From: Streptomyces luteogriseus
Lineage (GTDB): Bacteria > Actinomycetota > Actinomycetes > Streptomycetales > Streptomycetaceae
Length of the DNA: 64,000 nucleotides
Reading direction: 5' to 3'
Assembly (NCBI RefSeq): GCF_014205055.1
Contig: NZ_JACHMS010000001.1
Location: forward strand, 4,340,001 to 4,404,000
Of this stretch, positions 1 to 8,237 are shown one piece after another (positions within the stretch are counted from its first letter, which is position 1; every line of letters starts with the position of its first letter). The translations under genes were made by a program, and so were the position numbers. A model generated the notes under the pieces. That model was not told where the DNA came from, made no database searches, and saw nothing but the letters and a program-made list of their open reading frames with translations.

Positions 1-2217
1 CTCGTCCGCCTCGGCGGAGCCGTCCTCGGCCTCACGGGCGGCGGCGCGCTTGCGGTGGGTGTACATCCGGAAGCCCGCGAGGACCAGGAGCAGTACGCCA
101 CCACCGATGACCAGCATCACCGTGGGCGTGACCTCGGTGACCTTCACGTCGAAGGTGACCGGGGCGCCGTACTTCTGCCCGTCCTCCGTGTACAGCTGGG
201 CGACGACCTCCGCCCGGCCGTTGGCGTTGGCCGACGTGGTGAACTTCACTGACTGGGCGTGGCCGCCGTTGACGGCGACGCGCTGCTCCTCGTAGGCGTC
301 CCCGCCGATCTTCAGTCGCGTGGGGTTCTTCGACGTGAGCCGCAGCTCCAGGTGCTCGACACCCTGGACCAGGTTGTTCTGGACGGTCACGGGGATCATG
401 GCGCTGCGGCCGGAGAGCTTGGTCTCCGACTTCTGGATCAGCTTGACCCCGTCGATGAGCCCGTTGAGGTACGACTCGATGCCATCGCGGTATCCCACGG
501 CCGCGACGCCCCTGCCGCGCCACGACGTGGACATCTCGCGGTTCATGGCCCGCCCGAACGGGGTCACCACCCGGGACTGGCGGGTGAGGATCACCTTGAA
601 CTTGTCGAGCTTGCCCTGGGTCCTGGCGATCTGCTCGAAAGCGGCCCGCGGCAGCTCCTTCTTTCGCAACGCGGAAGGGTACGCGGAGGCCGACGGCACC
701 CTTGTGTTGGCCGACGGGTCCGGCTTGGCCTTGGCGGCGGCCGTGAGGTCCTGCGACTCGGACCAGCCCCCGTCCTGGAGGGCTCCCAGAGCTTCGGCCA
801 TGGCCTGTGCCTGGCTCACGGACGGCATGCGCTGCGGGGCGACGACGACGCTGCGCTGCTTGCCGGTCTGCAGGCCGAGCGTGAGGCTCTGGGCCAGGAA
901 GCGCTGCACGGCGAGCGTGGAGGCTGAGGCCCTGGTCAGGTCGCCCTGGAAAGCCGTCGACATCCGGGCGTCCGCGACGACGGCCGTGGTCCCGCCGCCG
1001 ATGGGCCGGGCCGCGGAGGGCGTGTACGACAGGTTGTCCTGGAGGCTGTCGCTGCGGGTGATCACCTTGTCGGCGCCCGCGGATGTGGCGACCTTCACGA
1101 TCGACGGGTCGACGGCGCCGTCCATCGGCCAGACGAAGTCCGTGGACGGTTTCACATGAAGGATCGTGTCCACCGTCTCGTCGGCGACGTCGGTGGCCTC
1201 CTTGAGGTGGCCCAGGGATCCGGTGACGTTCGTGCCGGTGTGGGCGAGGGAGGCCAGGTCCGGGTCGCCGAAGGGCAGGGCGGCGACCTCTTCGCCGGTG
1301 ACCGCCTGCTGGAGCTCGGCCAGCCAGTGCTTGGCGACCTCCTGGTTCCTGCCGGGGGTGGTACTGCCGTCCGCGCCGCGGACCTGGTAGCTCCGCGTCA
1401 TCGCGTCGACGGACGCCAGCAGGTCCGGGTCGACGACCCATGTGACGTCGAGGCCCTTGCCCAGCGACACCATCTGGTCGAGGCGGCCGCCCGGGGCGAT
1501 CTCCTTGGCCAGCTCGTCGTCACGGAAGACCGGCGTCTGCTGCTCGTTCGACCCCGTCTCGGCCGCCATGTGGGCGCTGGAGACGAGCGGCCACAGGAAG
1601 GTGGTCTTCGTCTTGGTGTCGGGTTCCTCCGGCTGCCACGGAAGGAATGTGCGCTGGACGCCGAGAACCTGGTCCCAGGGCTGCGCCGAGGTCTCCCCGG
1701 AGAGCGAGACCGCCAGCTGGTAGACGCCGTCACGGCCGAGATCCAGTTTGTCGGCCGGCACGGAGATGCTGAAGGGCTCCGCGACGCCGGGGGTGAGCGC
1801 GGAGTACTTCTCGGTGTACTTGCCCCCGACCTTCTCGCCGGAGGGTCCCTGGAGGTCGGCGCTCTTCTTGGCGAGGGTGTCGATCGACGAGCGGGTCTCG
1901 AGAGGGGGCCCCACCTGGAGGTCCACGTGAGCGCCGGTGACCGTCTGCTTGCCGTTGTTGGTCACCGTGCCCGACACAGTGATCGTGTCCCCGTCGGAGG
2001 GGGCGCTGGGGGTGAGCGAGTCGACCGCGACCGATACCGAGCCCTTGGCGGCGGCAGCCTGCAGGGACTCCTGCCCTGCCGCGTCCGCCGGCGTCGCGGC
2101 GGGCAGCTGGAGGAGTCCGGCCAGCAGCGGCGCGCCGGTGAGCAGTGCCCCGGTGCGCCGCAGCCAGCGGCGGGCAGGTGAGGCACTGGTCCCCTGGAAG
2201 TCTGCCGCCTCGGCCAC
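1..2217 (-). CDS. DUF6049 family secreted/membrane-anchored protein, 3' end beyond left edge
   Basis: The frame is open from a GTG at 2217 to the left edge (739 codons visible). An in-frame TGA lies nine codons upstream of the GTG, so the start cannot be much further out. The N-terminus has arginines and then a hydrophobic signal segment ending near an AxA-type site. The long extracytoplasmic part has Ig-like beta-rich stretches. A single membrane segment lies at about residues 698-718, followed by a basic and then acidic cytoplasmic tail that runs off the window. This is the architecture of the actinobacterial DUF6049 family, whose function is unknown. In other Streptomyces it sits between cca and a MurJ-like flippase gene, which hints at an envelope role (inference). 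It is divergent from cca. Confidence 0.85.
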   Translation of the reverse strand, partial: MAEAADFQGTSASPARRWLRRTGALLTGAPLLAGLLQLPAATPADAAGQESLQAAAAKGSVSVAVDSLTPSAPSDGDTITVSGTVTNNGKQTVTGAHVDLQVGPPLETRSSIDTLAKKSADLQGPSGEKVGGKYTEKYSALTPGVAEPFSISVPADKLDLGRDGVYQLAVSLSGETSAQPWDQVLGVQRTFLPWQPEEPDTKTKTTFLWPLVSSAHMAAETGSNEQQTPVFRDDELAKEIAPGGRLDQMVSLGKGLDVTWVVDPDLLASVDAMTRSYQVRGADGSTTPGRNQEVAKHWLAELQQAVTGEEVAALPFGDPDLASLAHTGTNVTGSLGHLKEATDVADETVDTILHVKPSTDFVWPMDGAVDPSIVKVATSAGADKVITRSDSLQDNLSYTPSAARPIGGGTTAVVADARMSTAFQGDLTRASASTLAVQRFLAQSLTLGLQTGKQRSVVVAPQRMPSVSQAQAMAEALGALQDGGWSESQDLTAAAKAKPDPSANTRVPSASAYPSALRKKELPRAAFEQIARTQGKLDKFKVILTRQSRVVTPFGRAMNREMSTSWRGRGVAAVGYRDGIESYLNGLIDGVKLIQKSETKLSGRSAMIPVTVQNNLVQGVEHLELRLTSKNPTRLKIGGDAYEEQRVAVNGGHAQSVKFTTSANANGRAEVVAQLYTEDGQKYGAPVTFDVKVTEVTPTVMLVIGGGVLLLVLAGFRMYTHRKRAAAREAEDGSAEADE

Positions 2218-2484
2218 GCGCTCGTCCGTCCCTCGTCGTCGTCAGTGGTCGTCGGAATGTGCGTCCACGCATGGTAACGATGTGCGCTGAGGGGAAGTGC
2301 CGCGGTCCGCTTCACAAGATCACCGCCGCGACTCCATGTTGCCCGGTATATGACTCTATGGGCGGGAGCGGTTCCATACGGCCCGGGAGTAGCGCTTGTG
2401 CGCCTATGACGGACGTGTCCCGAGGCATCTGCGTGCGGAATAGGAGGAGCTCGCGGTGGCCCGGGCCACGTACCCTCTTCTGTT
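2218..2484. promoter_or_regulatory. Divergent promoter region, DUF6049 gene / cca
   Basis: 267 bp between divergent genes. On the + strand a -10-like TACCCT (2471-2476) lies only 8 nt before the cca GTG, so cca may be transcribed as a leaderless or near-leaderless mRNA. A strong purine-rich ribosome-binding motif (AGGAGG near 2443) precedes a different GTG at 2456. That GTG opens a 21-codon frame overlapping the cca start out of frame. No further structure was recognised. Confidence 0.4.
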
Positions 2485-3930
2485 GTGCCGAACGCCAACG
2501 AAGAAACGTCCAGTGCCCTGAGCCAGGTGCAGCACCGCGCGGTGAGTGAACTGTTGCGGGTCGCTCCTGTCGCCGACGACCTCGCCCGCCGCTTCCAGGA
2601 GGCCGGGTTCTCACTTGCCCTCGTCGGCGGTTCGGTACGGGACGCGCTGCTGGGCCGGCTCGGCAACGACCTGGACTTCACGACCGACGCCCGCCCCGAG
2701 GACGTCCTCAAGATCGTGCGGCCGTGGGCGGACGCCGTCTGGGAGGTCGGCATCGCCTTCGGCACGGTCGGTGCCCACAAGGGCGGCTACCAGATCGAGG
2801 TGACCACCTACCGCTCCGAGGCCTACGACCGCACTTCGCGCAAGCCCGAGGTGTCGTACGGGGACTCCATCGAGGAGGATCTCGTCCGCCGTGACTTCAC
2901 GGTGAACGCGATGGCGGTGGCCCTGCCGGAGAAGGAGTTCGTCGACCCGCACGGAGGGCTCGAGGATCTCGCGGCGCGTGTGCTGCGTACTCCCGGCACT
3001 CCGGAGGAGTCTTTCTCGGACGACCCCCTGCGGATGATGAGAGCCGCGCGTTTCGCCGCTCAGCTCGGTTTCGAGGTCGCCCCCGAGGTCGTCACGGCGA
3101 TGACGGAGATGGCCGGGCGTATCGAGATCGTCTCGGCGGAGCGGGTGCGGGACGAGCTGAACAAGCTGATCCTCTCCCAGCAGCCGCGCACAGGTCTGAC
3201 GCTGCTCGTCGAGACGGGCCTCGCCGAACGTGTGGTGCCCGAGCTGCCGGCCCTTCGGCTGGAGCGTGATGAACACCACCGCCACAAGGACGTCTACGAC
3301 CACTCACTGATCGTCCTGGAACAGGCGATGGCGCTGGAGGAGGACGGTCCCGACCTCACCCTCCGCCTGGCCGCCCTCCTGCACGACATCGGCAAGCCGC
3401 GCACGCGCCGGTTCGAGAAGGACGGCCGGGTCTCGTTCCACCATCACGAGGTGGTCGGAGCGAAGATGACCAAGAAGCGCATGACGGCTCTGAAGTACTC
3501 GAACGAACTGGTGAAGGACGTCTCACGTCTGGTCGAACTCCACCTGCGCTTCCATGGCTACGGCACCGGTGAGTGGACGGACTCGGCGGTCCGCCGCTAC
3601 GTCCGTGATGCCGGTCCGCTCCTGAACCGCCTCCACAAGCTGACCCGCTCGGACTGCACGACACGCAACAAGCGCAAGGCCGCGGCTCTGTCGCGTGCCT
3701 ACGACGGGCTGGAAGAGCGGATCGCCAAGCTGCAGGAGCAGGAGGAGCTGGACTCGATCCGTCCGGACCTCGACGGCAACCAGATCATGGAAATCCTCGG
3801 CGTGGGTCCCGGCCCGGCCATCGGCCGCGCCTACCAGTACCTGCTGGAGATGCGCCTGGAGAACGGGCCGATGGAGCATGACGCTGCAGTGGCCGCGCTC
3901 AAGGAGTGGTGGGCCGGACAGGAGAGCTGA
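2485..3930 (+). CDS. cca: CCA-adding tRNA nucleotidyltransferase
   Basis: 481 aa. It adds or repairs the 3'-terminal CCA of tRNAs. The class II nucleotidyltransferase head carries GGSVRD at residues 48-53 and the catalytic DLD at 62-64. An RNA-binding linker follows, and an HD-domain signature (LLHDIG, His300-Asp301) lies in the C-terminal half. This NTase plus HD layout is typical of actinobacterial CCA enzymes. The GTG start at 2485 gives the usual N-terminus and lies directly after a -10-like box, so translation may be leaderless. The gene is convergent with the small membrane protein gene downstream. The intervening gap holds two parS palindromes. tRNA-Ser in this window does not encode a complete CCA end, consistent with a need for this enzyme. 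Confidence 0.96.
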   Translation: MPNANEETSSALSQVQHRAVSELLRVAPVADDLARRFQEAGFSLALVGGSVRDALLGRLGNDLDFTTDARPEDVLKIVRPWADAVWEVGIAFGTVGAHKGGYQIEVTTYRSEAYDRTSRKPEVSYGDSIEEDLVRRDFTVNAMAVALPEKEFVDPHGGLEDLAARVLRTPGTPEESFSDDPLRMMRAARFAAQLGFEVAPEVVTAMTEMAGRIEIVSAERVRDELNKLILSQQPRTGLTLLVETGLAERVVPELPALRLERDEHHRHKDVYDHSLIVLEQAMALEEDGPDLTLRLAALLHDIGKPRTRRFEKDGRVSFHHHEVVGAKMTKKRMTALKYSNELVKDVSRLVELHLRFHGYGTGEWTDSAVRRYVRDAGPLLNRLHKLTRSDCTTRNKRKAAALSRAYDGLEERIAKLQEQEELDSIRPDLDGNQIMEILGVGPGPAIGRAYQYLLEMRLENGPMEHDAAVAALKEWWAGQES

Positions 3931-3949
3931 GGCTGTGAAACGGGGTCAT

Positions 3950-3963
3950 GTTTCACGTGAAAC
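3950..3963. promoter_or_regulatory. parS site 1 (exact, inside a 30-bp palindrome)
   Basis: Exact GTTTCACGTGAAAC, the Streptomyces ParB-binding palindrome, flanked by T and A. Perfect dyad symmetry extends over 3942-3971, so in RNA this would be a hairpin at the end of cca. Confidence 0.93.
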
Positions 3964-4014
3964 ATGACCCCCAATGCGGCCGAACAGCCTGCCGAAGACA
4001 GACCGAGGGGCGGT

Positions 4015-4028
4015 GTTTCACGTGAAAC
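4015..4028. promoter_or_regulatory. parS site 2 (exact, inside a 36-bp palindrome)
   Basis: Exact GTTTCACGTGAAAC, 65 bp from site 1. Perfect symmetry extends over 4004-4039 with GC-rich outer arms. It probably doubles as a bidirectional terminator between the convergent genes cca and the 4050-4562 gene. Confidence 0.93.
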
Positions 4029-4049
4029 ACCGCCCCTCGTCACATCTGC

Positions 4050-4562
4050 CTACTTCTTGTAGTCCTTCAGGCAGAGCAGGAAGTCCTTGCCGTCACCGCT
4101 TTCGGTGTACGTGTACTGGAAGTCCTTGGCCTCGGCCTCGCACTTGCTGGAGGCCAGCGTCTGCGTGAGGTACGAGCCCTCGATCTTGGCCAGCACCTTG
4201 TACTGGGCCTTCGCGTCGCTGCACTCGACGACCTCGAGGTCCGGGTTGTTGTCGCTGGTGCTGCCGCGGTGCATGCAGTCGCCGACGGCCGCCGTGTTGG
4301 CGTCGTCCCGGCTGGTCACGTAGCCGACGATGGCTATGGCCGCCACAGCGATGACGATGACGATGTTCTTGATCGTCTTAAAGCTGAGCTTGCGACCGGA
4401 CGGCTGCGGGGGGACCGGAGCGTACGGAGCGGCGCCCTGGGGCGGGAAGCCGGGCTGTCCGGGCTGCTGGGGGTAGCCGCCCTGGGGCGGGACCGGAGCC
4501 TGGGGAGCAGCTGCGGGCTGGCCCTGCGCGAATGGATTGCCCTGGGGCGGCGGAGTAGTCAC
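4050..4562 (-). CDS. Single-pass membrane protein with Pro/Gln-rich cytoplasmic N-terminus and four-cysteine outer domain
   Basis: 170 aa from the GTG at 4562, which has AAGGGGGA about 7 nt upstream. ATGs further upstream lack such a site. Residues 1-55 are rich in P, Q and G, residues 65-82 form one membrane segment, and residues 90-170 lie outside. Cysteines at 96, 114, 141 and 164 suggest two disulfides. The pattern VGDC...VVEC...C...LCL resembles small LppU-like proteins common in actinomycetes, whose function is unknown. The next gene on the same strand, the MFS gene, lies further downstream and begins its own unit. Confidence 0.85.
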   Translation of the reverse strand: MTTPPPQGNPFAQGQPAAAPQAPVPPQGGYPQQPGQPGFPPQGAAPYAPVPPQPSGRKLSFKTIKNIVIVIAVAAIAIVGYVTSRDDANTAAVGDCMHRGSTSDNNPDLEVVECSDAKAQYKVLAKIEGSYLTQTLASSKCEAEAKDFQYTYTESGDGKDFLLCLKDYKK

Positions 4563-4685
4563 TTGGGGGTCCCCCTTGAACATGGTGAGTGACGCGAACA
4601 TGTCGCGAGATAAGACCCACGTAAGGTAGCGGTCCCCACTGACAACGCAGTAGTCAGAAGTGGCTCTGTGTCATTGATGTGACAC

Positions 4686-5948
4686 TTACTGGCGGCCAAA
4701 GCGGGCCATAGCTACAGCTACTGTCGCGTAGATAACGGCGATCGTGATCACCAGCGGCGCGGACCGACCGTCCGGCGGCAGCATCAGGGCGGCCACAGCG
4801 GCGGCGCCGACGAAGGAAACATTGAAGAGGACGTCGTAAACCGAGAAGATCCGGCCACGGAAGCCGTCCTCGACGGAAGACTGGACGATGGTGTCCGTGG
4901 CGATCTTCGCGCCCTGGGTGGTCAGCCCCAGGACGAAGGCCGCGGCGAGCAGCGGGGCGGCGGCGAACGGCAGTCCGAGTGCGGGTTCCAGCAACGCCGC
5001 GGCCCCCGCGCACACGACGATCCAGCGGCCCGGCCCGAGCCGCCCCGCGGTCCAGGGGGTCACCACGGCCGCGGCGAAGAACCCTGCGCCCGAGACGCCC
5101 AACGCCAGCCCCAGTAGCGCGAGTCCGTCGTCCGCGGTCGAGGTGAGCGCGTACCGGCACAGCATCAGCAGCATGACCAGCAGAGCGCCGTAGCAGAACC
5201 GCATCAGCGACATCGCCATGAGCGCCCAGGCGGCCTCCCGGCGCTGCGGCGCGGCCAGATGACGCACGCCCGCCGCCAGGTCGCGGGCGGTGCCCGTGAG
5301 AGCCGTTCCGATCTCCTCGCGTGGCAAGGGCCTGTCAGGGCCGAGGAGTTCCCGCGCCATGCTCAGCGATGCGAGCGCGGCGCACAGGTACAGCCCGGCT
5401 GCCACGAGCACCACCGCGGCGTCCGAGTCCGCTACTGCCAGGCGCACGGCGAAGGCGAGTCCGCCGCCCGCGGTCGCGGCCAGCGTTCCGGCGGTCGGGG
5501 AGAGGGAGTTGGCGATGACCAGGCGGTCGGCGTCCACCACACGCGGCAGCGCGGCGGAGAGGCCCGACAGGACGAAGCGGTTGACGGCGGTGACGCACAG
5601 GGCCGAGATATAGAAGAGCCAGTCCGGAGCCGGACTGAGGATCAGCAGGGCCGTCACCAGGGCCAGCAGGGCGCGCAACAGGCTGCCGAACAGCAGGACC
5701 TGACGGCGCCTCCAACGGTCCAGCAGGACACCGGCGAAGGGGCCGACGAGGGAGTACGGGAGCAGTAGCACCGCCATCGCGGACGCGACACCGGCCGCCG
5801 TGGTCTCCTTCTCCGGCGAGAAGACCACGTAGGCGGCGAGCGCGACCTGGTAGACGCCGTCGGCACCCTGAGACAGCAGGCGTACGGCGAGCAGGCGCCG
5901 GAAGCCCTGGAAGCGCAACAGGACGCGCAGGTCACGGACGACGGCCAT
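4686..5948 (-). CDS. MFS transporter
   Basis: About 420 aa with roughly twelve hydrophobic segments and no other domain. It is a major facilitator superfamily integral membrane protein. The first loop (LLSQGADGVYQVALA) and the LLDRWRRRQVLL segment between TM2 and TM3 resemble the actinobacterial MFS group next to ino1. The substrate is unknown. I chose ATG 5948, with TGAGG about 9 nt upstream. A GTG at 5963 in the same frame would add five residues. It lies downstream of ino1 on the same strand but is separated from it by a 34-bp perfect palindrome, so it probably has its own promoter. Confidence 0.88.
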   Translation of the reverse strand: MAVVRDLRVLLRFQGFRRLLAVRLLSQGADGVYQVALAAYVVFSPEKETTAAGVASAMAVLLLPYSLVGPFAGVLLDRWRRRQVLLFGSLLRALLALVTALLILSPAPDWLFYISALCVTAVNRFVLSGLSAALPRVVDADRLVIANSLSPTAGTLAATAGGGLAFAVRLAVADSDAAVVLVAAGLYLCAALASLSMARELLGPDRPLPREEIGTALTGTARDLAAGVRHLAAPQRREAAWALMAMSLMRFCYGALLVMLLMLCRYALTSTADDGLALLGLALGVSGAGFFAAAVVTPWTAGRLGPGRWIVVCAGAAALLEPALGLPFAAAPLLAAAFVLGLTTQGAKIATDTIVQSSVEDGFRGRIFSVYDVLFNVSFVGAAAVAALMLPPDGRSAPLVITIAVIYATVAVAMARFGRQ

Positions 5949-5970
5949 GGGGCACAGCCTCACATACGGG

Positions 5971-6004
5971 GAGGGTCCCCGGGTCGTACGACCCGGGGAC
6001 CCTC
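5971..6004 (-). terminator. 34-bp perfect palindrome after ino1
   Basis: Perfect dyad symmetry over 34 bp with 17-nt arms and no U-tract, as is common for Streptomyces terminators. It lies between the ino1 stop (6038) and the MFS start (5948), where it would end the padR-ino1 transcript. Confidence 0.65.
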
Positions 6005-6037
6005 ACAGCCCTGGCAGGAGCGACTGGTTGCGGCGCG

Positions 6038-7120
6038 TCAGCGCTCGACCTCACCCTTGATGAACTTCTCGACGTTCTCGCGGGCCTCGTCGTCGAAGTA
6101 CTGCACGGGCGGGGACTTCATGAAGTAGCTCGACGCGGAGAGGATCGGACCGCCGATGCCGCGGTCCTTGGCGATCTTCGCGGCGCGCAGGGCGTCGATG
6201 ATGACGCCGGCTGAGTTCGGGGAGTCCCAGACCTCGAGCTTGTACTCCAGGTTCAGCGGGACGTCACCGAAGGCGCGGCCCTCGAGGCGGACGTAGGCCC
6301 ACTTGCGGTCGTCCAGCCAGGCGACGTAGTCGGACGGGCCGATGTGGACGTTGCCCTCGCCCAGTTCGCGGTCGCGGATCTGGGAGGTGACGGCCTGCGT
6401 CTTGGAGATCTTCTTCGACTCGAGGCGGTCGCGCTCGAGCATGTTCTTGAAGTCCATGTTGCCGCCGACGTTCAGCTGCATCGTGCGGTCCAGGACGACG
6501 CCCCGGTCCTCGAACAGCTTCGCCATCACCCGGTGCGTGATGGTGGCGCCCACCTGCGACTTGATGTCGTCGCCGACGATCGGGACGCCCGCCTCGGTGA
6601 ACTTGTCCGCCCACTCCTTGGTGCCGGCGATGAAGACCGGAAGGGCGTTGACGAAGGCGACCTTGGCGTCGATGGCGCACTGCGCGTAGTACTTCGCCGC
6701 GTCCTCGGAGCCGACCGGCAGGTAGCAGACGAGGACGTCGACCTGCTTGTCCCTGAGGACCTGGACGATGTCGGCCGGCTCCTCGGCGGACTCCTCGATG
6801 GTCTCGCGGTAGTACTTGCCGAGGCCGTCGAGGGTGTGGCCGCGCTGCACCGTGACACCCGTGCTGGGGACGTCGCAGATCTTGACGGTGTTGTTCTCGG
6901 AGGCACCGATCGCGTCCGCGAGGTCGAGACCGACCTTCTTGGCGTCCACGTCGAACGCGGCGACGAACTCGATGTCACTGACGTGGTAGTCGCCGAACTG
7001 GACGTGCATCAGGCCCGGCACCCTGGACGCCGCGTCGGCGTCCTTGTAGTACTCGACTCCCTGCACCAGCGATGCGGCGCAGTTGCCCACACCGACGATG
7101 GCTACGCGAACCGAACCCAT
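6038..7120 (-). CDS. ino1: Inositol-1-phosphate (myo-inositol-3-phosphate) synthase
   Basis: 360 aa. It converts glucose 6-phosphate to myo-inositol 3-phosphate with NAD, feeding phosphatidylinositol and mycothiol synthesis. The N-terminal nucleotide-binding loop GVGNCAASL is at residues 10-18. The central region KSQVGATITHR and the later SPNSAGVIIDALRAAK stretch are family-typical. The short length (360, against more than 500 in eukaryotes) is normal for the actinobacterial type. Start ATG 7120 has AGGGAG 8 nt upstream; the frame extends further upstream but without a comparable site. It is 44 bp downstream of the padR-type gene on the same strand, so the two are likely cotranscribed. Confidence 0.95.
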   Translation of the reverse strand: MGSVRVAIVGVGNCAASLVQGVEYYKDADAASRVPGLMHVQFGDYHVSDIEFVAAFDVDAKKVGLDLADAIGASENNTVKICDVPSTGVTVQRGHTLDGLGKYYRETIEESAEEPADIVQVLRDKQVDVLVCYLPVGSEDAAKYYAQCAIDAKVAFVNALPVFIAGTKEWADKFTEAGVPIVGDDIKSQVGATITHRVMAKLFEDRGVVLDRTMQLNVGGNMDFKNMLERDRLESKKISKTQAVTSQIRDRELGEGNVHIGPSDYVAWLDDRKWAYVRLEGRAFGDVPLNLEYKLEVWDSPNSAGVIIDALRAAKIAKDRGIGGPILSASSYFMKSPPVQYFDDEARENVEKFIKGEVER

Positions 7121-7164
7121 GGCGGTTGCTCCCTGTGTGTACGAGTGAGGCCCTGAGTGGGCTC

Positions 7165-7848
7165 TCACGTGGCGGTGTCGTCGGGCGCATCCGGCCGGGG
7201 GTCGTCCCCAGGCCGGGGCAGGGCGCCCGACGCTCCAGATGTGGTGTCGCGCGATGCGGGCTCTCCGGAGGCCGGACCCTTGAGGTCCCGCCCCGCCCGC
7301 TCGCTCTCGATGAGCTCGTTCAGCCAGCGCACCTCGCGCTCCACGGACTCCATCCCGTGGCGCTGGAGCTCGAGCGTGTAGTCGTCGAGGCGCTCCCGGG
7401 TCCGGGCCAGGGACGCGCTCATCTTCTCCAGCCGCTCCTCCAGCCGGCTGCGGCGGCCCTCCAGCACGCGCATGCGGACATCGCGTGAGGTCTGTCCGAA
7501 GAAGGCGAAACGGGCTGCGAAGGTTTCGTCTTCGTACGCGTCCGGCCCGGTCTGCGAGAGCAGCTGCTCGAAGTGCTCCTTACCCTCCGCCGTCAACCGG
7601 TAGACGATCTTGGCGCGGCGCCCCGTGAGGGGGGCGGCGAGGGCTTCCTCGGGGGTGCTCCCTGGTTCCTCGATCAACCAGCCGTTGGCGACCAGCGTCT
7701 TGAGGCAGGGGTAGAGCGTCCCGTAGCTGAACGCACGGAAGACGCCCAGTGATGTGTTGAGCCGTTTGCGCAGCTCATAGCCGTGCATCGGAGACTCGCG
7801 GAGCAGGCCGAGTACGGCGAACTCGAGGATCCCGGAACGCCGGCTCAT
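7165..7848 (-). CDS. PadR-family transcriptional regulator
   Basis: 227 aa. The N-terminal winged helix-turn-helix (residues 5-80: ILEFAVLGLLRESPMHGYELRKRL...SYGTLYPCLKTL) is diagnostic of PadR. Residues about 125-190 form a charged, probably coiled-coil dimerisation region. The tail is disordered and rich in G, P and D. Start ATG 7848 is fixed by AGGAGG five bases upstream. The downstream ino1 is in the same orientation, so this regulator may control inositol synthesis. A 21-bp perfect inverted repeat 52 bp upstream is a likely autoregulatory operator. The ligand is unknown. Confidence 0.9.
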   Translation of the reverse strand: MSRRSGILEFAVLGLLRESPMHGYELRKRLNTSLGVFRAFSYGTLYPCLKTLVANGWLIEEPGSTPEEALAAPLTGRRAKIVYRLTAEGKEHFEQLLSQTGPDAYEDETFAARFAFFGQTSRDVRMRVLEGRRSRLEERLEKMSASLARTRERLDDYTLELQRHGMESVEREVRWLNELIESERAGRDLKGPASGEPASRDTTSGASGALPRPGDDPRPDAPDDTAT

Positions 7849-7899
7849 CGTCGCCTCCTCTCGCCGCGGTGCGCATGTATCAGACCGATGTGTCGAGCT

Positions 7900-7920
7900 G
7901 ATGTATCGACTCGATACATC
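7900..7920. promoter_or_regulatory. Putative PadR operator
   Basis: Arms GATGTATCGA and TCGATACATC around one central base: perfect dyad symmetry with the ATGTAT/ATACAT ends known for PadR-family operators. An additional half-site-like ATGTATC is at 7875-7881. The position upstream of the padR ATG (7848) suits autorepression. Confidence 0.7.
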
Positions 7921-8062
7921 ACGACGATAGAACGGCCCTCCTGATGCGACAAGAGGGGGTCGGGTGAACGGGATCACATCACCGATTCATCCGACGCGAG
8001 TTGCCTGATTTGAGGTGAACTTCGGGGCTCGGCAGGTTTTGGCGGTGCGTAGTCTGTGCGCC

Positions 8063-8230
8063 ATGCACATCACCGGGAACCGAGTGACGCCTGTGAGCGT
8101 CGTCGTCTTCGGTGTAGTACGGGTGCATGCGGGACCGATGAATGCGGAGCCGACCGCATCCGTACTTCGGGGGGACCGGAAACTAGCCGCCGTTTCCAGG
8201 CGCGCAGGGGTGCGCCTGCCCGAGGAGTAG
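8063..8230 (+). CDS. Candidate leaderless small ORF upstream of the PBP gene
   Basis: 55 codons, ATG 8063 to TAG 8228-8230. A TAGTCT -10-like box ends 7 nt before the ATG, so the transcript could begin at or near the start codon. Its last two sense codons are GAG GAG, which also form the ribosome-binding site of the PBP gene (start 8238). This would allow translational coupling. No family was recognised, and it could be untranslated leader. Confidence 0.22.
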   Translation: MHITGNRVTPVSVVVFGVVRVHAGPMNAEPTASVLRGDRKLAAVSRRAGVRLPEE

Positions 8231-8237
8231 TCGTTCG

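Larger units (their letters stand above)
7849..8237. promoter_or_regulatory. 389-bp divergent region, padR / PBP gene
   Basis: Holds the PadR-type operator at 7900-7920 on the padR side. On the PBP side a -10-like TAGTCT (about 8050-8055) lies just before an ATG at 8063, which opens a 55-codon frame ending 8 nt before the PBP start. Otherwise nothing was recognised. Confidence 0.45.

Noticed and set aside
1149..1162. Another parS-like sequence (GTTTCACATGAAGG) in the DUF6049 gene
   Set aside because: Three mismatches to the 14-bp core.
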